Assembly: GCA_937921525.1 (NCBI GenBank)
Contig: CAKZUM010000220.1
Coordinates: forward strand, 1 to 20,107
Direction of reading: 5' to 3'
DNA: 20,107 nt
Origin: an uncultured Saprospiraceae bacterium
GTDB taxonomy: Bacteria > Bacteroidota > Bacteroidia > Chitinophagales > Saprospiraceae
The position numbers and the translations under genes were made by a program. Of this stretch, positions 1-10,300 are shown piece after piece. Under the pieces are notes generated by a model. It was not told the DNA's origin, ran no database searches, and saw only the letters and a program-made list of their open reading frames with translations. Position 1 is the stretch's first letter. The number at the start of each line of letters is the position of its first letter.

Positions 1-161
1 AGTAACAACAAAACAATAACTTCCGCATCTGCCTCTATTCTTTTCCAGTTTGAGAAACTTAAAAAATAAGTCCGTAGCCCTGCTATGCACTGATTTTTTA
101 AATTCCTCAAACAGAAAAATAATTAGAGTCAACTTACGGAATTTATTATTTCGTTGTTACT
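1..161. repeat. MITE-like long imperfect palindrome
   Basis: The first 25 bases and the reverse complement of 137-161 match at 22 of 25 positions; both outer ends read agtaacaac. Pairing continues inward: bases 46-70 (gtttgagaaacttaaaaaat core) match the complement of about 92-115, and the centre (cgtagc, cct, gctatg at about 73-87) folds on itself. The segment is therefore one long hairpin symmetric around base 80. It contains no plausible gene. A non-autonomous transposable element (MITE) or a large intergenic palindrome fits best. Because it starts at the window edge, it could extend further left and I cannot see a target-site duplication. Confidence 0.6.
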
Positions 162-450
162 TAGGAACGAGGAGATAAATAAAATTTACAATTTAAAATG
201 AAGATTTTTTACTTTAGACAACTTGAAAAAATAAGATTTTATATGGTATAAATGAATATTTTTTCAAGGCAGTATAAAGGAAAAAAGACCGTTTTAAATG
301 TAAAAGTTATTTGTGCGTTGTTCCTTACATCTTATATTAATATTACAATTCTAATGCCAAAGAATACTATGTAACTCACCAGATTCTCAATGAAATACGA
401 TAAACGGAAAATATTTAATTTTAATTAAAAAATATATAACTTAAATGAGA
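162..450. other. AT-rich intergenic region without a visible gene
   Basis: This 289-nt stretch is very AT-rich, has no open frame of useful length on either strand, and shows no tRNA-like or riboswitch-like fold that I can recognise. It lies downstream of the last gene of the minus-strand cluster, between the 161-bp palindrome and the hairpin repeats. I see nothing functional in it. Confidence 0.6.
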
Positions 451-519
451 AGACTTGCCAAGTTTTTAAAACTAGACTTGCCAAGTTTTGAGAACTAGAC
501 TTGCCAAGTTTTAAAAACT
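451..519. repeat. Three tandem 23-bp units derived from the 33-nt hairpin
   Basis: Three head-to-tail 23-bp units start at 451, 474 and 497. Each begins agacttgccaagtttt and ends aact; they differ only at two or three bases between those ends. Unit 3 continues into the missing arm, completing a perfect hairpin (497-529). Units 1 and 2 are thus hairpin copies that lost the last ten bases of the second arm. On the minus strand, the direction of the genes, a transcript would carry one 5' arm followed by three equivalent 3' arms. Replication slippage is the likely origin. There are no spacers, so this is not a CRISPR array. Confidence 0.85.
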
Positions 520-529
520 TGGCAAGTCT
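497..529 (-). terminator. Perfect 33-nt hairpin directly after the gene C stop codon
   Basis: A 16-bp perfect inverted repeat (agacttgccaagtttt and its complement) surrounds one central base. It ends two bases from the stop codon of gene C. On the minus strand no U-tract follows, so it is not a textbook intrinsic terminator in that direction; the short T-run (530-533) lies on the plus-strand side. It could be a terminator, a 3'-end stabiliser or a mobile palindromic repeat. The hairpin is plain; its function is inferred from position. Confidence 0.6.
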
Positions 530-531
530 TT

Positions 532-3500
532 TTAGTTACCAAATATCGACACTTTTGTAGGTTGACAATCTAAATGAAAACCAGCATCTCTGGTAAGATC
601 GTCTCCATTAACAGGGTCAAAAGAGAAATTTTCAGTTCTCCATGCTGGCGTTATATCACTATCATCCATATCGATTGTACCATCCTGAATAGTTGCCACA
701 TAATCATTATAAGCGGTAACGGGGGAAAGATCAAAAGCTAAATAATAATCGCCTTTCAATACATTTGCAAACAAATAATTCCCATTTCCATCTGTTGATT
801 GTGTACCAATTAACACGCCTGTATTTGCATCATATAAACTAACAAGCACACCTGGTAGAGGAGATTCTGTACCATCTTGTATCCCATCTTGATTGGTATC
901 ATGCCAAACGTAATCTCCTAGATTTGCTCTAGGAAATACCACTTCTATCATTGTTTTATCTTCTTCATCTTCACTCTGGTCGCCATCATCATTGTCCTCT
1001 TCAGAATCTACGTCAGGGTAATCTTCTTGCAATAACAATTCGGAGGTATTCACAAAAGAACCTTCTTGATCTAAGCGACCATATAAAGTTAGCGTCTCAC
1101 ATTGTCCAGCAGTAAGTATTGGAATTTGCCAAACTCCTTCTGGTAGACTATGGGTATAAAATCCAGAGGTCGTTGTGTAATTCAGATAGGTCAAATTAGT
1201 AGGCCAAACATCTCCTACCTCTACATTTGTTACAGGAAAAGTTAAGCTCTTATTGGGATCTAAAATATTACAAACTTCGATACAATAAGCTAGTGTATCA
1301 CCTAGTGTTGCTTGCGCATCTAATGTGCAGATTGTTTTTTCTAATTCTACATCTACACACTCATCATTTCTGATAGTCCAAATACCAGAAATAGCAGGAC
1401 ATAAATCTCCTGCCCGATACCCTTTGACTATGTAGTCACCTTCCACCGTTGGTCCTGTCCAAGTATTCGTCAAAGTTGCGCCTGAGATAATTTCAAAACC
1501 ACCATCTAACAAAAACCATTCATAAGAATCGTACCCTGCATCTGTAAATAAAGTAGCAGGTTCAAAATCTAAACAAAATAAAGTATCTCCACCAATAGTC
1601 ATATCTGTATTGGGTAATACATTAATAGTTACCTCTTCTGTGAGTACACAATTTTCAGCAAAATTTAGAGACACTGTATAAGTGTACATACCTGCTGTTG
1701 GAGGTGTAAAAATTGGATCTGAAATAGTTGGATCATTTAAGTAAGTGGTCGGACTCCAACTAATAGTTGGGTCATCAGCATATTCTATTGGTAAAACTAA
1801 CTGCAAATATTTTGGCTGTTCCACACAAGCTAAGGTATCTTGCAAATAAAAATCAAACGGAATAAGCCCTTTAATAAATCGTACATCTCTACTTGGACAT
1901 TCTCCTACAGAACCATCAATCGTAATAGATACCGTTTGGGTTGGATCATTCAATCCAAAAAAGATGCTATCGCCGACCATATAGGAATAGGCATCTGTGG
2001 AACCTAACTCAAAAGTATAATTACCACAAGTTTCAATAGCCAATTCCTCACCCGGACAAAGAATAGAAGTAGGTGGTAAATCCGCTACAAATTCTGGAGA
2101 CACTTCAAAATATGGGGTTGTTTCTTGATCACAGGCACAGGGTGTTTCGTAGACCATGTTGAACAAAACAGGACAAGCATTAATCGCTTCTACTTCAAAA
2201 CAACCCGTCAACAAAATGGTATCTCCACTAGCGATGAATTGAGCAGCATATATATCACTTGCTAGTATTGGATCGTAATAATCTAGCTCGTCATTACCCA
2301 CCAAATCATCATGCAAATCCACTCGTACATCCCCTGTATAATCTGGACCTGGATTGTGTAAATAAGTTTCATAACATAGGGTAATCGGATCGTTGGTGTC
2401 CGTACATTGTCTAGTGAATTTTAAGTCTACCGTTTCTATGGGTGCTTTTAATTCTATACCCACTTCTGGGTTTACATTGGTATTTACAAAGACATCACAT
2501 TCTCCTCCATCTGTACAGGTTTGTTCTAATACCAATTCTTTAATAGCAACACCCAAATCTATTTTCCCACACATGGCAGGTGCCTGCATTTCTGCAATAA
2601 AAGTAAAAGTGAACTGACCGCCTACAGGAAAATTATTTACACCAGCAAAGCAAACTTGCGTCAATCCTCCTACAGTACTTTCTGTTACTGTACCTACATT
2701 TTGACCCGTTGGTAAAATGTACGCAATAGAACCACTCTCATATTTTAGTTCTGGCGGAAAGGTTAAACATATTTGCATACTATCTCCTGAGGGATCATCA
2801 GATATATTCAAACCTGTAATTGTAAATTCATTATTTAAGGCGTTACAATAAGCAACAGCTGGCTCGGCAGTAGTTAAAATTTGAGCGAAGTCATTCGGAT
2901 TGGCCCCTTTGATAATCACCGCATCACTAAATATTCTTCCTGTACTTAACTCATCAGGACTACATGGATCGGTAGCCGTTCCTTCTAATTGTATTTGTGA
3001 ACCTGAGGTAAAGGCATCACATTCTGTTTCCATCAGAAATCGAATCACTATGTTATTGCTATCCGCCATAGAAGTTACTCCCGGAAACCCATTGGTGTGT
3101 ATCGCATTACTAAAATCATTATCTTCTGTGTAACTTAACTGGTTTCCATTAATCGTTGGATCTCCAATAGCATAAAAAGGGATAGCACCACTAAAGTCAC
3201 CACTATTAGGATAGGAAGCCTCAAAACTTCCCGGGATAATTGTTGCCCCTTCAATAGGAAATTGCATGTCTATTACTAAATCTGTAACAGTAACATTTTT
3301 TACATTTTTAATTAAAATAGCAACAGGGATAGAGTCGCATAAATCATATTCTGTACCAGCAGCAGGCGATAAAATATCCCCTTGGATAGCTGCCTCTCCA
3401 AAGGTGTACATATAACATCTTTCATTTGTATTACAGGCGGTGGTACTTCCTGCTACTGCTGCTTGTACATCTGCATCCATACAACCCGAAGTCACCGTCA

Positions 3501-6500
3501 CACAAACTTCAGGAGATGGTAAAGGGGGAAAAGGGCAAAATAAAAGTGTGGTTCCTATTTTAAAATCAGCACATTCTCCCGGTGCTAAATCTGGTAAACT
3601 AAACCGATACGTATTAGAAGTTCCATCAGTAGAAACATAGCTAAAAGAAATCGGTGTCATTCCATCATCATACACATTGACTAGTTGTAAACTATTCGCT
3701 ATGGTAATCGTAGCAGAAACTCCCCTATGAATAGTGGATAGTCCCATATCATCAGAACAAACACTAAGATCATTTATTTCTTCACTCGTTCCGGGGACTA
3801 AACTAGATAATAAATTTTTATCTGCTGTTTGTATTAAATCTGGAAACCCATTTCTATTATCATCAATTAACACATCTTGGCTAAATCTATCATCCTTTAT
3901 CAACAAGGTATCGAGATCAAATATATCGTAATAGAAGGCACCATTTCCTAAATTCAAACATTCGTCTATTTCATTATTTAATCCAGTAGCTGCTGCATAA
4001 TTACACCGATAACAATTTCCATCAGGCGGTGCACAAGGATAGGCATAATCATAGCTTAGTGTATAGTCAGAAAGCGATGCTAAATCTCCCGGACAAACCA
4101 TACATAAATCATAAGTAATTTTTAATGTGTCTCTCTGTCCGCCTAATCCAACTCCTATTCCCGGGAATCCTTCATTACTAGGATTTAGTACGATGGTCCC
4201 CGGACTACCTCCTGATACCGAACAATACAATTGGCCACCCACCGTTACGCAATCATGGTTAATGGTATCTTGTATTGTAAGTGGATAACTTACGCCACCT
4301 GCGGTAGTAGCCATCGCATTCCCGCAAAACATCAATGGAGAATAAATAGGAATACTAATATCATTCATTTGAAAATAAGGCCGATACTCATTCTCATACC
4401 AATTAATCGGAGTGGTATTTTCTACTGAAAATAAATGTTCTGCTGTTCCTCCACAATCATCAATTATCAATTCCGTTTGAGCCACTACATCACTCGGACA
4501 ATAGGTTTCAAATAAAGCATTTTCTCGACAAGTACCTGTTGACACTATACAGTCAGGATCAAATTCATCAAATCTATGCGCCCATATATCTTGATACACT
4601 CTAGGCGTTTGGACTGCCGCTTCTCCTTCTACTACCGCAAAGGGATTTTTTATCAATGGAATACGCATGCCAACGAATAAAGAATCTCCAACTTCAAAGC
4701 CATATTTTGCATTAAAATCATCCCAACAATTTCCATTATTTTCCCAGCTGGCATAATCTATTCCTCTACATTCTTGCAGCTTGGTTTGATTCCTTATTTG
4801 ATAATAGACCCTTGAATTATCATACCAATCATAACTACTATTGGAAATCCCATTTGAGAAATGGGGTTCCGTATAACTCTGCCAAGGAGAAGACCCAAAC
4901 CAAGTACTAATTCCCGAAATTCGATAAGTAGACGGGTCGGGATCATGGCAAGAGGGAATATCAGAAAAGTCAATTGTAGTTCTAGTCGTACTACCAGTTT
5001 TTTTCAATTCAAAAGAAACCAACTCTGTCTTTTTAGCATCCATTACTAAGGACACATTATTTAATGCACCACCTGATACAGGCAATACCCTCACGCCAAA
5101 TCCCCACTCATAAATATCTCCTAATGCCTCTTCAGAATTGATTCTTATGGAGGCTTCATAGAAGATCGTGTCACAAGGTAAATATCTATTTCTATCTGCA
5201 GCTGGTATGTCTTCTGGGGCTAGTTTTGTCGTCATTGTTTCATCCGTATATCCTGTCGATTCTCTATACATGTTAGAAACATTCGCTACCATAGAACAGG
5301 AACATCCAGTGGCATTAGGATTAGATCTAAAGAACATACTTTCACAAGCTTTAACTGTTTCACAAGTACAGGTGCCTGTATCGCAGGTTTCGATCACTTG
5401 ATGTACCCCATCCATGTAAACAAAAGGTGCACATAGTGTCGTATCTACCGTCAATTCATAACGATAACAAACAGTGTCTCCTATATTGACCACCCCTGCA
5501 TCTATTATCAAAGATCGAGTTCCGGGATCTATAGAATCCCACGTTATGGTCGCACCTGTGATTTGGTTGACTCCATTCACATCTACCATGATCGTGGCTG
5601 GGTCAATTTCTACATCATGTACGATCGCACCGCTGCCTGCAAAGAGTACCTGCAATTTATTAGTGGTATTGGCAGGATCACAGGATGTGACATTCTCTCG
5701 GTCATATACATAGCAAAATTCTATGGTCTTAGTTTTGGCACCAGAAGTTCCTGTCGCTCCAAAATCAAAACCAAAAAAAGAGGATGTTACTTCTGTTTCA
5801 TTTGTACTTTGATAGACGGCACCGTTCGTAATACTAAAAGCAGTAACTGGTGGAAAAAACTTAAACGCTTGACCACAGTCTCTACCTGCCTCTACATAAA
5901 ATTGTGCAAAGTCACAAAAGACAATACCGCATTGTATAGAGGAAGCAGAAGGAGGTAAGGCACAACTAAATTCTAATTCGATTTGTACGCTTACGGTGTC
6001 TCCTCCGGGTAAGTCGTCAAAAAATCCATCTCCATCAAAATCAGAAATACCCCCTACTCCATCGGGGTCCGTAGTGAGTCCAGTCAAATCAATATTGATG
6101 TCATCATTGATCCATGTATAACTACTGTCGGGAAGTTCTGTGCCACCAATTAATACTCTAGTTACCTCTAGAGAGGGCTTTTCACAAGTTTCAAAACCAA
6201 AATTCAAATCGGTAAATAAACCTTGTTTAGGGTCGTCAATATCACTATATATTTTTAATTCAATTATCCCAGGATCACCGCATATTCCTGGGTTCTGTAT
6301 CAAATCTGCCTCAGCAATTGGGGCTGGTCTTCGGCTTGGTCGGATTCTTATTTCTTGATTACTTATTACACTTTGGCATAAATCTCCGAAGCAGCCATAA
6401 TTCATTTTATATTCAATAGGATAGGTATTAATTATAGGACACTCATCCACTTGATAGCATAGCTGAATTGTCAATCTCTCTCCTGTATCAAATAAGGAAT

Positions 6501-7317
6501 CAGCAGGATTTGGATTAGCATTAGCTTCAAAAAAAGTCCCGTCTATAACTGCATCTAAAATCTGGGTGTTGGGATCATAAATATAGGGTAAGTCTATGCT
6601 ATTAGCTTTGACACTGGTGAGTACTAGATTGTCCGTAAAGTCTAAACCACAGACAGAAAAATTGAAATCATTTAAATAAGAATCAATACCATCTTGAGAA
6701 ATAACTATGTTGGAACAAGTTTCTGTACTCAATGCCCCTATCGTTGTAGTCGGCGCACTTTGAAAATTAAGTACAGGTTCTCTAATAACCGTATTATAAG
6801 TTCTGAGTGGCGTTACAAATTGTTGGCAATCATAAAAATTGCCACAAGTATCTTCATAGATATAATTGAACTTTAAATTGACACTATAAGTCAAGGCATC
6901 TATATCTGCATCACAAGTAGCATCCACCCCAATATAAGCGATAAAGACACCATCGGTAATACCATCTAACAAGAACCTCGGTTTTTCTGGCGTTGGGTCT
7001 ACAACAGACATACTGGTTCCTGCATATTCTGTTAATTCAAATCCAGCATACTGCATCCCTGGTTTAAATACAATAGACATCTGCGTTCCAGATATGTTCC
7101 CCGGTTCTTCTATATATATTAAAAACGCCAAGGTATCAGATGCACCACAAACCATTAACTCATCTGTCTGGGCAAAACCAGGAATATTGTTCAGTTCTAT
7201 TACTTCTATCTCTGGACAACCACTAGCTACACAATCAGGTGTTTGTGCAACCAACGTACTATCCATCAAAAGGAACGTAAAAAAAACAAGGACAAATTTA
7301 AATAAAATTTTTCTCAT
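532..7317 (-). CDS. Gene C: giant exported DUF11/SdrD_B repeat protein with FGN tail
   Basis: This 2261-residue protein has a classical signal peptide: MRK, a hydrophobic stretch, and probable SPase I cleavage at LVA|Q after residue 24, leaving an N-terminal Gln as in the Bacteroidetes 'Q-rule'. Residues about 30-1750 form a long series of Cys-rich beta-sandwich-like segments resembling DUF11-type repeats, with a Ca-loop-like SDFDGDGFFDD near 423-435. Ig/PKD-like segments follow at about 1755-1980 (ISWSPTTYLNDPTI), then one DUF11 domain (about 1985-2105), an acidic linker with DNDDGDQSEDEED, and an SdrD_B domain (about 2130-2250; NQDGIQDG is an EF-hand-like loop). The last residues are VSIFGN. 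No T9SS type A or B sorting domain is visible. It is the third gene of the cluster and a paralogue of gene B. A structural or adhesive surface role is inferred from architecture. No Shine-Dalgarno motif precedes the ATG, which I chose because it directly precedes the signal peptide. Confidence 0.95.
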   Translation of the reverse strand: MRKILFKFVLVFFTFLLMDSTLVAQTPDCVASGCPEIEVIELNNIPGFAQTDELMVCGASDTLAFLIYIEEPGNISGTQMSIVFKPGMQYAGFELTEYAGTSMSVVDPTPEKPRFLLDGITDGVFIAYIGVDATCDADIDALTYSVNLKFNYIYEDTCGNFYDCQQFVTPLRTYNTVIREPVLNFQSAPTTTIGALSTETCSNIVISQDGIDSYLNDFNFSVCGLDFTDNLVLTSVKANSIDLPYIYDPNTQILDAVIDGTFFEANANPNPADSLFDTGERLTIQLCYQVDECPIINTYPIEYKMNYGCFGDLCQSVISNQEIRIRPSRRPAPIAEADLIQNPGICGDPGIIELKIYSDIDDPKQGLFTDLNFGFETCEKPSLEVTRVLIGGTELPDSSYTWINDDINIDLTGLTTDPDGVGGISDFDGDGFFDDLPGGDTVSVQIELEFSCALPPSASSIQCGIVFCDFAQFYVEAGRDCGQAFKFFPPVTAFSITNGAVYQSTNETEVTSSFFGFDFGATGTSGAKTKTIEFCYVYDRENVTSCDPANTTNKLQVLFAGSGAIVHDVEIDPATIMVDVNGVNQITGATITWDSIDPGTRSLIIDAGVVNIGDTVCYRYELTVDTTLCAPFVYMDGVHQVIETCDTGTCTCETVKACESMFFRSNPNATGCSCSMVANVSNMYRESTGYTDETMTTKLAPEDIPAADRNRYLPCDTIFYEASIRINSEEALGDIYEWGFGVRVLPVSGGALNNVSLVMDAKKTELVSFELKKTGSTTRTTIDFSDIPSCHDPDPSTYRISGISTWFGSSPWQSYTEPHFSNGISNSSYDWYDNSRVYYQIRNQTKLQECRGIDYASWENNGNCWDDFNAKYGFEVGDSLFVGMRIPLIKNPFAVVEGEAAVQTPRVYQDIWAHRFDEFDPDCIVSTGTCRENALFETYCPSDVVAQTELIIDDCGGTAEHLFSVENTTPINWYENEYRPYFQMNDISIPIYSPLMFCGNAMATTAGGVSYPLTIQDTINHDCVTVGGQLYCSVSGGSPGTIVLNPSNEGFPGIGVGLGGQRDTLKITYDLCMVCPGDLASLSDYTLSYDYAYPCAPPDGNCYRCNYAAATGLNNEIDECLNLGNGAFYYDIFDLDTLLIKDDRFSQDVLIDDNRNGFPDLIQTADKNLLSSLVPGTSEEINDLSVCSDDMGLSTIHRGVSATITIANSLQLVNVYDDGMTPISFSYVSTDGTSNTYRFSLPDLAPGECADFKIGTTLLFCPFPPLPSPEVCVTVTSGCMDADVQAAVAGSTTACNTNERCYMYTFGEAAIQGDILSPAAGTEYDLCDSIPVAILIKNVKNVTVTDLVIDMQFPIEGATIIPGSFEASYPNSGDFSGAIPFYAIGDPTINGNQLSYTEDNDFSNAIHTNGFPGVTSMADSNNIVIRFLMETECDAFTSGSQIQLEGTATDPCSPDELSTGRIFSDAVIIKGANPNDFAQILTTAEPAVAYCNALNNEFTITGLNISDDPSGDSMQICLTFPPELKYESGSIAYILPTGQNVGTVTESTVGGLTQVCFAGVNNFPVGGQFTFTFIAEMQAPAMCGKIDLGVAIKELVLEQTCTDGGECDVFVNTNVNPEVGIELKAPIETVDLKFTRQCTDTNDPITLCYETYLHNPGPDYTGDVRVDLHDDLVGNDELDYYDPILASDIYAAQFIASGDTILLTGCFEVEAINACPVLFNMVYETPCACDQETTPYFEVSPEFVADLPPTSILCPGEELAIETCGNYTFELGSTDAYSYMVGDSIFFGLNDPTQTVSITIDGSVGECPSRDVRFIKGLIPFDFYLQDTLACVEQPKYLQLVLPIEYADDPTISWSPTTYLNDPTISDPIFTPPTAGMYTYTVSLNFAENCVLTEEVTINVLPNTDMTIGGDTLFCLDFEPATLFTDAGYDSYEWFLLDGGFEIISGATLTNTWTGPTVEGDYIVKGYRAGDLCPAISGIWTIRNDECVDVELEKTICTLDAQATLGDTLAYCIEVCNILDPNKSLTFPVTNVEVGDVWPTNLTYLNYTTTSGFYTHSLPEGVWQIPILTAGQCETLTLYGRLDQEGSFVNTSELLLQEDYPDVDSEEDNDDGDQSEDEEDKTMIEVVFPRANLGDYVWHDTNQDGIQDGTESPLPGVLVSLYDANTGVLIGTQSTDGNGNYLFANVLKGDYYLAFDLSPVTAYNDYVATIQDGTIDMDDSDITPAWRTENFSFDPVNGDDLTRDAGFHLDCQPTKVSIFGN

Positions 7318-7390
7318 TAGAGGGTTGCTTTATATCTGTCAGTGCTAAGTAACGACAACAAAAAAGCCTAGCACAAAAATTAGTCAATTA
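7318..7390 (-). other. Gene B-gene C spacer with a weak stem-loop
   Basis: The 73-nt spacer has two adjacent stop codons (TAA TAA) at the end of gene B. At 7342-7374 a six-base stem (gtgcta with tagcac) encloses a 21-nt loop holding a run of T on the minus strand. The T-run lies inside the loop, so it is not a normal terminator. The segment contains ctaagtaacgac, close to the complement of ttgttacttag at the right end of the 1-161 palindrome. There is no recognisable promoter or ribosome binding site, which favours co-transcription of B and C. Confidence 0.35.
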
Positions 7391-10300
7391 TTAATTTCCA
7401 AAAACTTGTACTGCAGGTGGTTCACAGTTCAAATGAAAACCTGCATCAATTGTAAAATCATCACCCAAAAAGGGATCAAAAGAAAAATTATCTGTTCTTC
7501 CTATCACAGAAATATCACTATCTTTTCCATCTGAAAAATTGTCTTGTAAGGTCGCTACGAAATCTGTATATGCAGCGGTATTTGCTATATCAAAAATTAA
7601 AAAATAATCTCCAAGCGGAATATCTCTAAAATAGTATTCTCCATTTGTATCGGTCAACTGAGTAGCAATGAGTGTATTAGTATTGGCATCAAATAAAGAA
7701 ACGCTTACACTTGGCATTGCTGCCTCTCCTATATCTTGGATTCCATTTTGATTAATATCATTCCACACAAAATTTCCAATGTCTGCCACATACGCTGAAA
7801 AGATCGTTGCCTTATCTTCATCATCCTCACTTTGATCTCCGTCATCATTATCTGGTGTACTATCTATATCTGGCTGGTCGGCTGCAATGATTTCTGTTGT
7901 ATTATCTATGAAACGCCCCCCTTCTACCAATTCCATTTCTATCGTCAAAGTTTCTATGCCACCAATTGGTAGAGCAGGAATTTCCCAATTACCAGATAGA
8001 CTATTATAAAAACTATTTGTCGCCGTATGGCTAGTGTAGGATAGTCCTTGCGGAATTATTTCTGCTACCTGAATATTTGTGGCATCTGCAGGACCATCAT
8101 TTTGAAGGACAATAGTATAGCTAATAATATCTCCTAATAAAGCAGTCGTGGGTGTAGCTGTTTTTGTCAAACTTAAATCTGCCGTACAACGATCTATTTG
8201 TAATTCATACCCACAACTTCCATCTGGATAAAGGGAATAAGTATGCGTTCCGAAATAAGCATCTTCCATAAAAGCGTCTGGCTGAAAAGTGGATGCTGTA
8301 GCATTAGGTATGGCTACCCCATCAATATACCATTGGTAGCTATCTGCATTTGGAGCAGTGAGTATTGGCACTTCAAAATCGCAGGCAATTATGGTCGGTA
8401 CGGTCGTGCAGGTTTCTCCATAATCATCTTCGTTAGGGTTGCCATTATTGGGCGAAGAATCACTATCGGTATTATCCATTGCACTCACTTCTGCCACATT
8501 ATTTATCAAGCCTACTTCTAATACATTCGCCATTATATCCAAGGTAAAAGTGTCTCCAACTAATACAACTCCAATATCCCAAATACCTGTGCTTGGATCA
8601 TATAATTCTGCAGCAGGACTATGGCTAACATATTGCAAACTACTCGGAAGTTGGTCTGTCACTTGTACGCCTGATGCAGGCAATGGACCTTGGTTGACTA
8701 GGACCAATTTATAGGTCAAAAGATCGCCTACATTTGCCGTTGTTAAATCTACTGTTTTGTCTAGTTCTACATCCGTACAATTGAACCCAAAATCAACTGT
8801 CTCTTCGTATTGTTCTAAACATCCTTCTGCATTGATATAGCTCAAGGTATAAGTGGTGGAAGGAGTCGTCAAGGAGTTAATCGTAGGTCTTGGAATTGTA
8901 TCATCTGATAGATCGACAACCGGAGTCCATTGATAATTGGTAAAACCTAATGGCCCATTTAAAACAACGGGACTGCCCAGGCAAATAGCGGAGTTAGCAG
9001 CGACCGTAGTAATAGTTGGTAGCACTATAATTTGAATCGTATCTGTACTCATACATTCCCCTACGGTAGTCACTAAAGCATAATGTAATGTGTCTGAACT
9101 AGTGTTGGTATTATTGTACATGAATTGAGGATTCGGAAGCATTCGATCTGATAAGGCAGTGATCGGCGCCCCATTTAATCCTGACCAGAAATAACTAAAC
9201 CCTGCTTCATTTTCTCCGCAACCTAATTCTACAGAACCATTATTACAGATGATGGTATCTCGACCTGCATTATTTCTACTTAGATTATCTAATGGAATTT
9301 CTTCTACGCAAGTACAGCCATTAAAAGAGGCTATTAGTGGGCATCCCTGAGTTGGGTCAATAGTTAAAGTTTCACTCAATATGATACTCCCCCCAACTGG
9401 AATAATTGAGGTAGTATTCAAAGTACCTATCATTAGATCACCAGCACTATTAGTGCCACTATTATCTGCATCGAAAAATATATCAATATTAGTTGGTTCT
9501 ATAATAGGATAAATTCCATTATTTTGAATGGTCAAAGAGAGCATTAATTCACTCCCCCCACAAGCAGCACTTAAATCATAATCTATAATATCATACTCAT
9601 ACTTAGCAAAAGCTACAGGTTCTTCTGTAGAACCAGTCAGCACACTTAAGTCACAAGATACTCCATCACAGGAAACTGCATTCGGAATATAGGTACGTGC
9701 AAGAATGGGCTGCTCTAAAAATCTGCAAGTAATTAAATCGGGATTTGTATTCACATCCAACACAAAATCTATAGGTGTAAAAGCAGGAATATTTGGACGC
9801 ACCCCAAATTTTACTTCTTGGATTCCGTTCACCATATTGATCGTAGGCGTGGTAGAATAGACAAATAAAGCGTTAGAAAAAAATACGGATCCAGGGTCAT
9901 AAGTCACACCGGGAGGCAACACAATCATAATGGAATCTAATCCATCTGTTGTATTAGTAAATTGTACGCTAGTCTCTAATGTTGCCATTCCTCCACAAGC
10001 ATTAATTGGGCCATCGGGATCAAGCACGTTCAAATCAATTAAACTTCTATAAGCCGAACCAGTGCCTTCTATGGCTACCACCTCTCCTGATTGAATAATG
10101 GAATTAGTTACTGCACCACAGGCGGTTCTTCCGCTACTTCTAAATCTTGGAAAATCCCCTACCGTAAAATCACAATTGGTTTTTACATCAAATTGAATAC
10201 GTAATACTCTTTCCATAATATCAGGGTCTTCTAATCCCGAAAAACCATTCATATCAATTTGAGCAATCAAGGATTCAATATCCCAAATATATTCTATCCC

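Noticed and set aside
451..529. CRISPR-like short repeats
   Set aside because: The units are directly adjacent with no spacers and are truncated copies of one hairpin.
497..533. Intrinsic terminator for a plus-strand gene
   Set aside because: The T-run follows the hairpin on the plus strand, but no plus-strand gene lies upstream and the T-run overlaps the gene C stop region.
5563..5958. 131-codon plus-strand frame
   Set aside because: Antisense shadow of gene C, with no domain and no start context.
7318..7390. Frameshifted or readthrough sorting domain after gene B
   Set aside because: Two stops in a row and only 73 nt before gene C leave no room for a domain; the spacers after A and C are equally empty.
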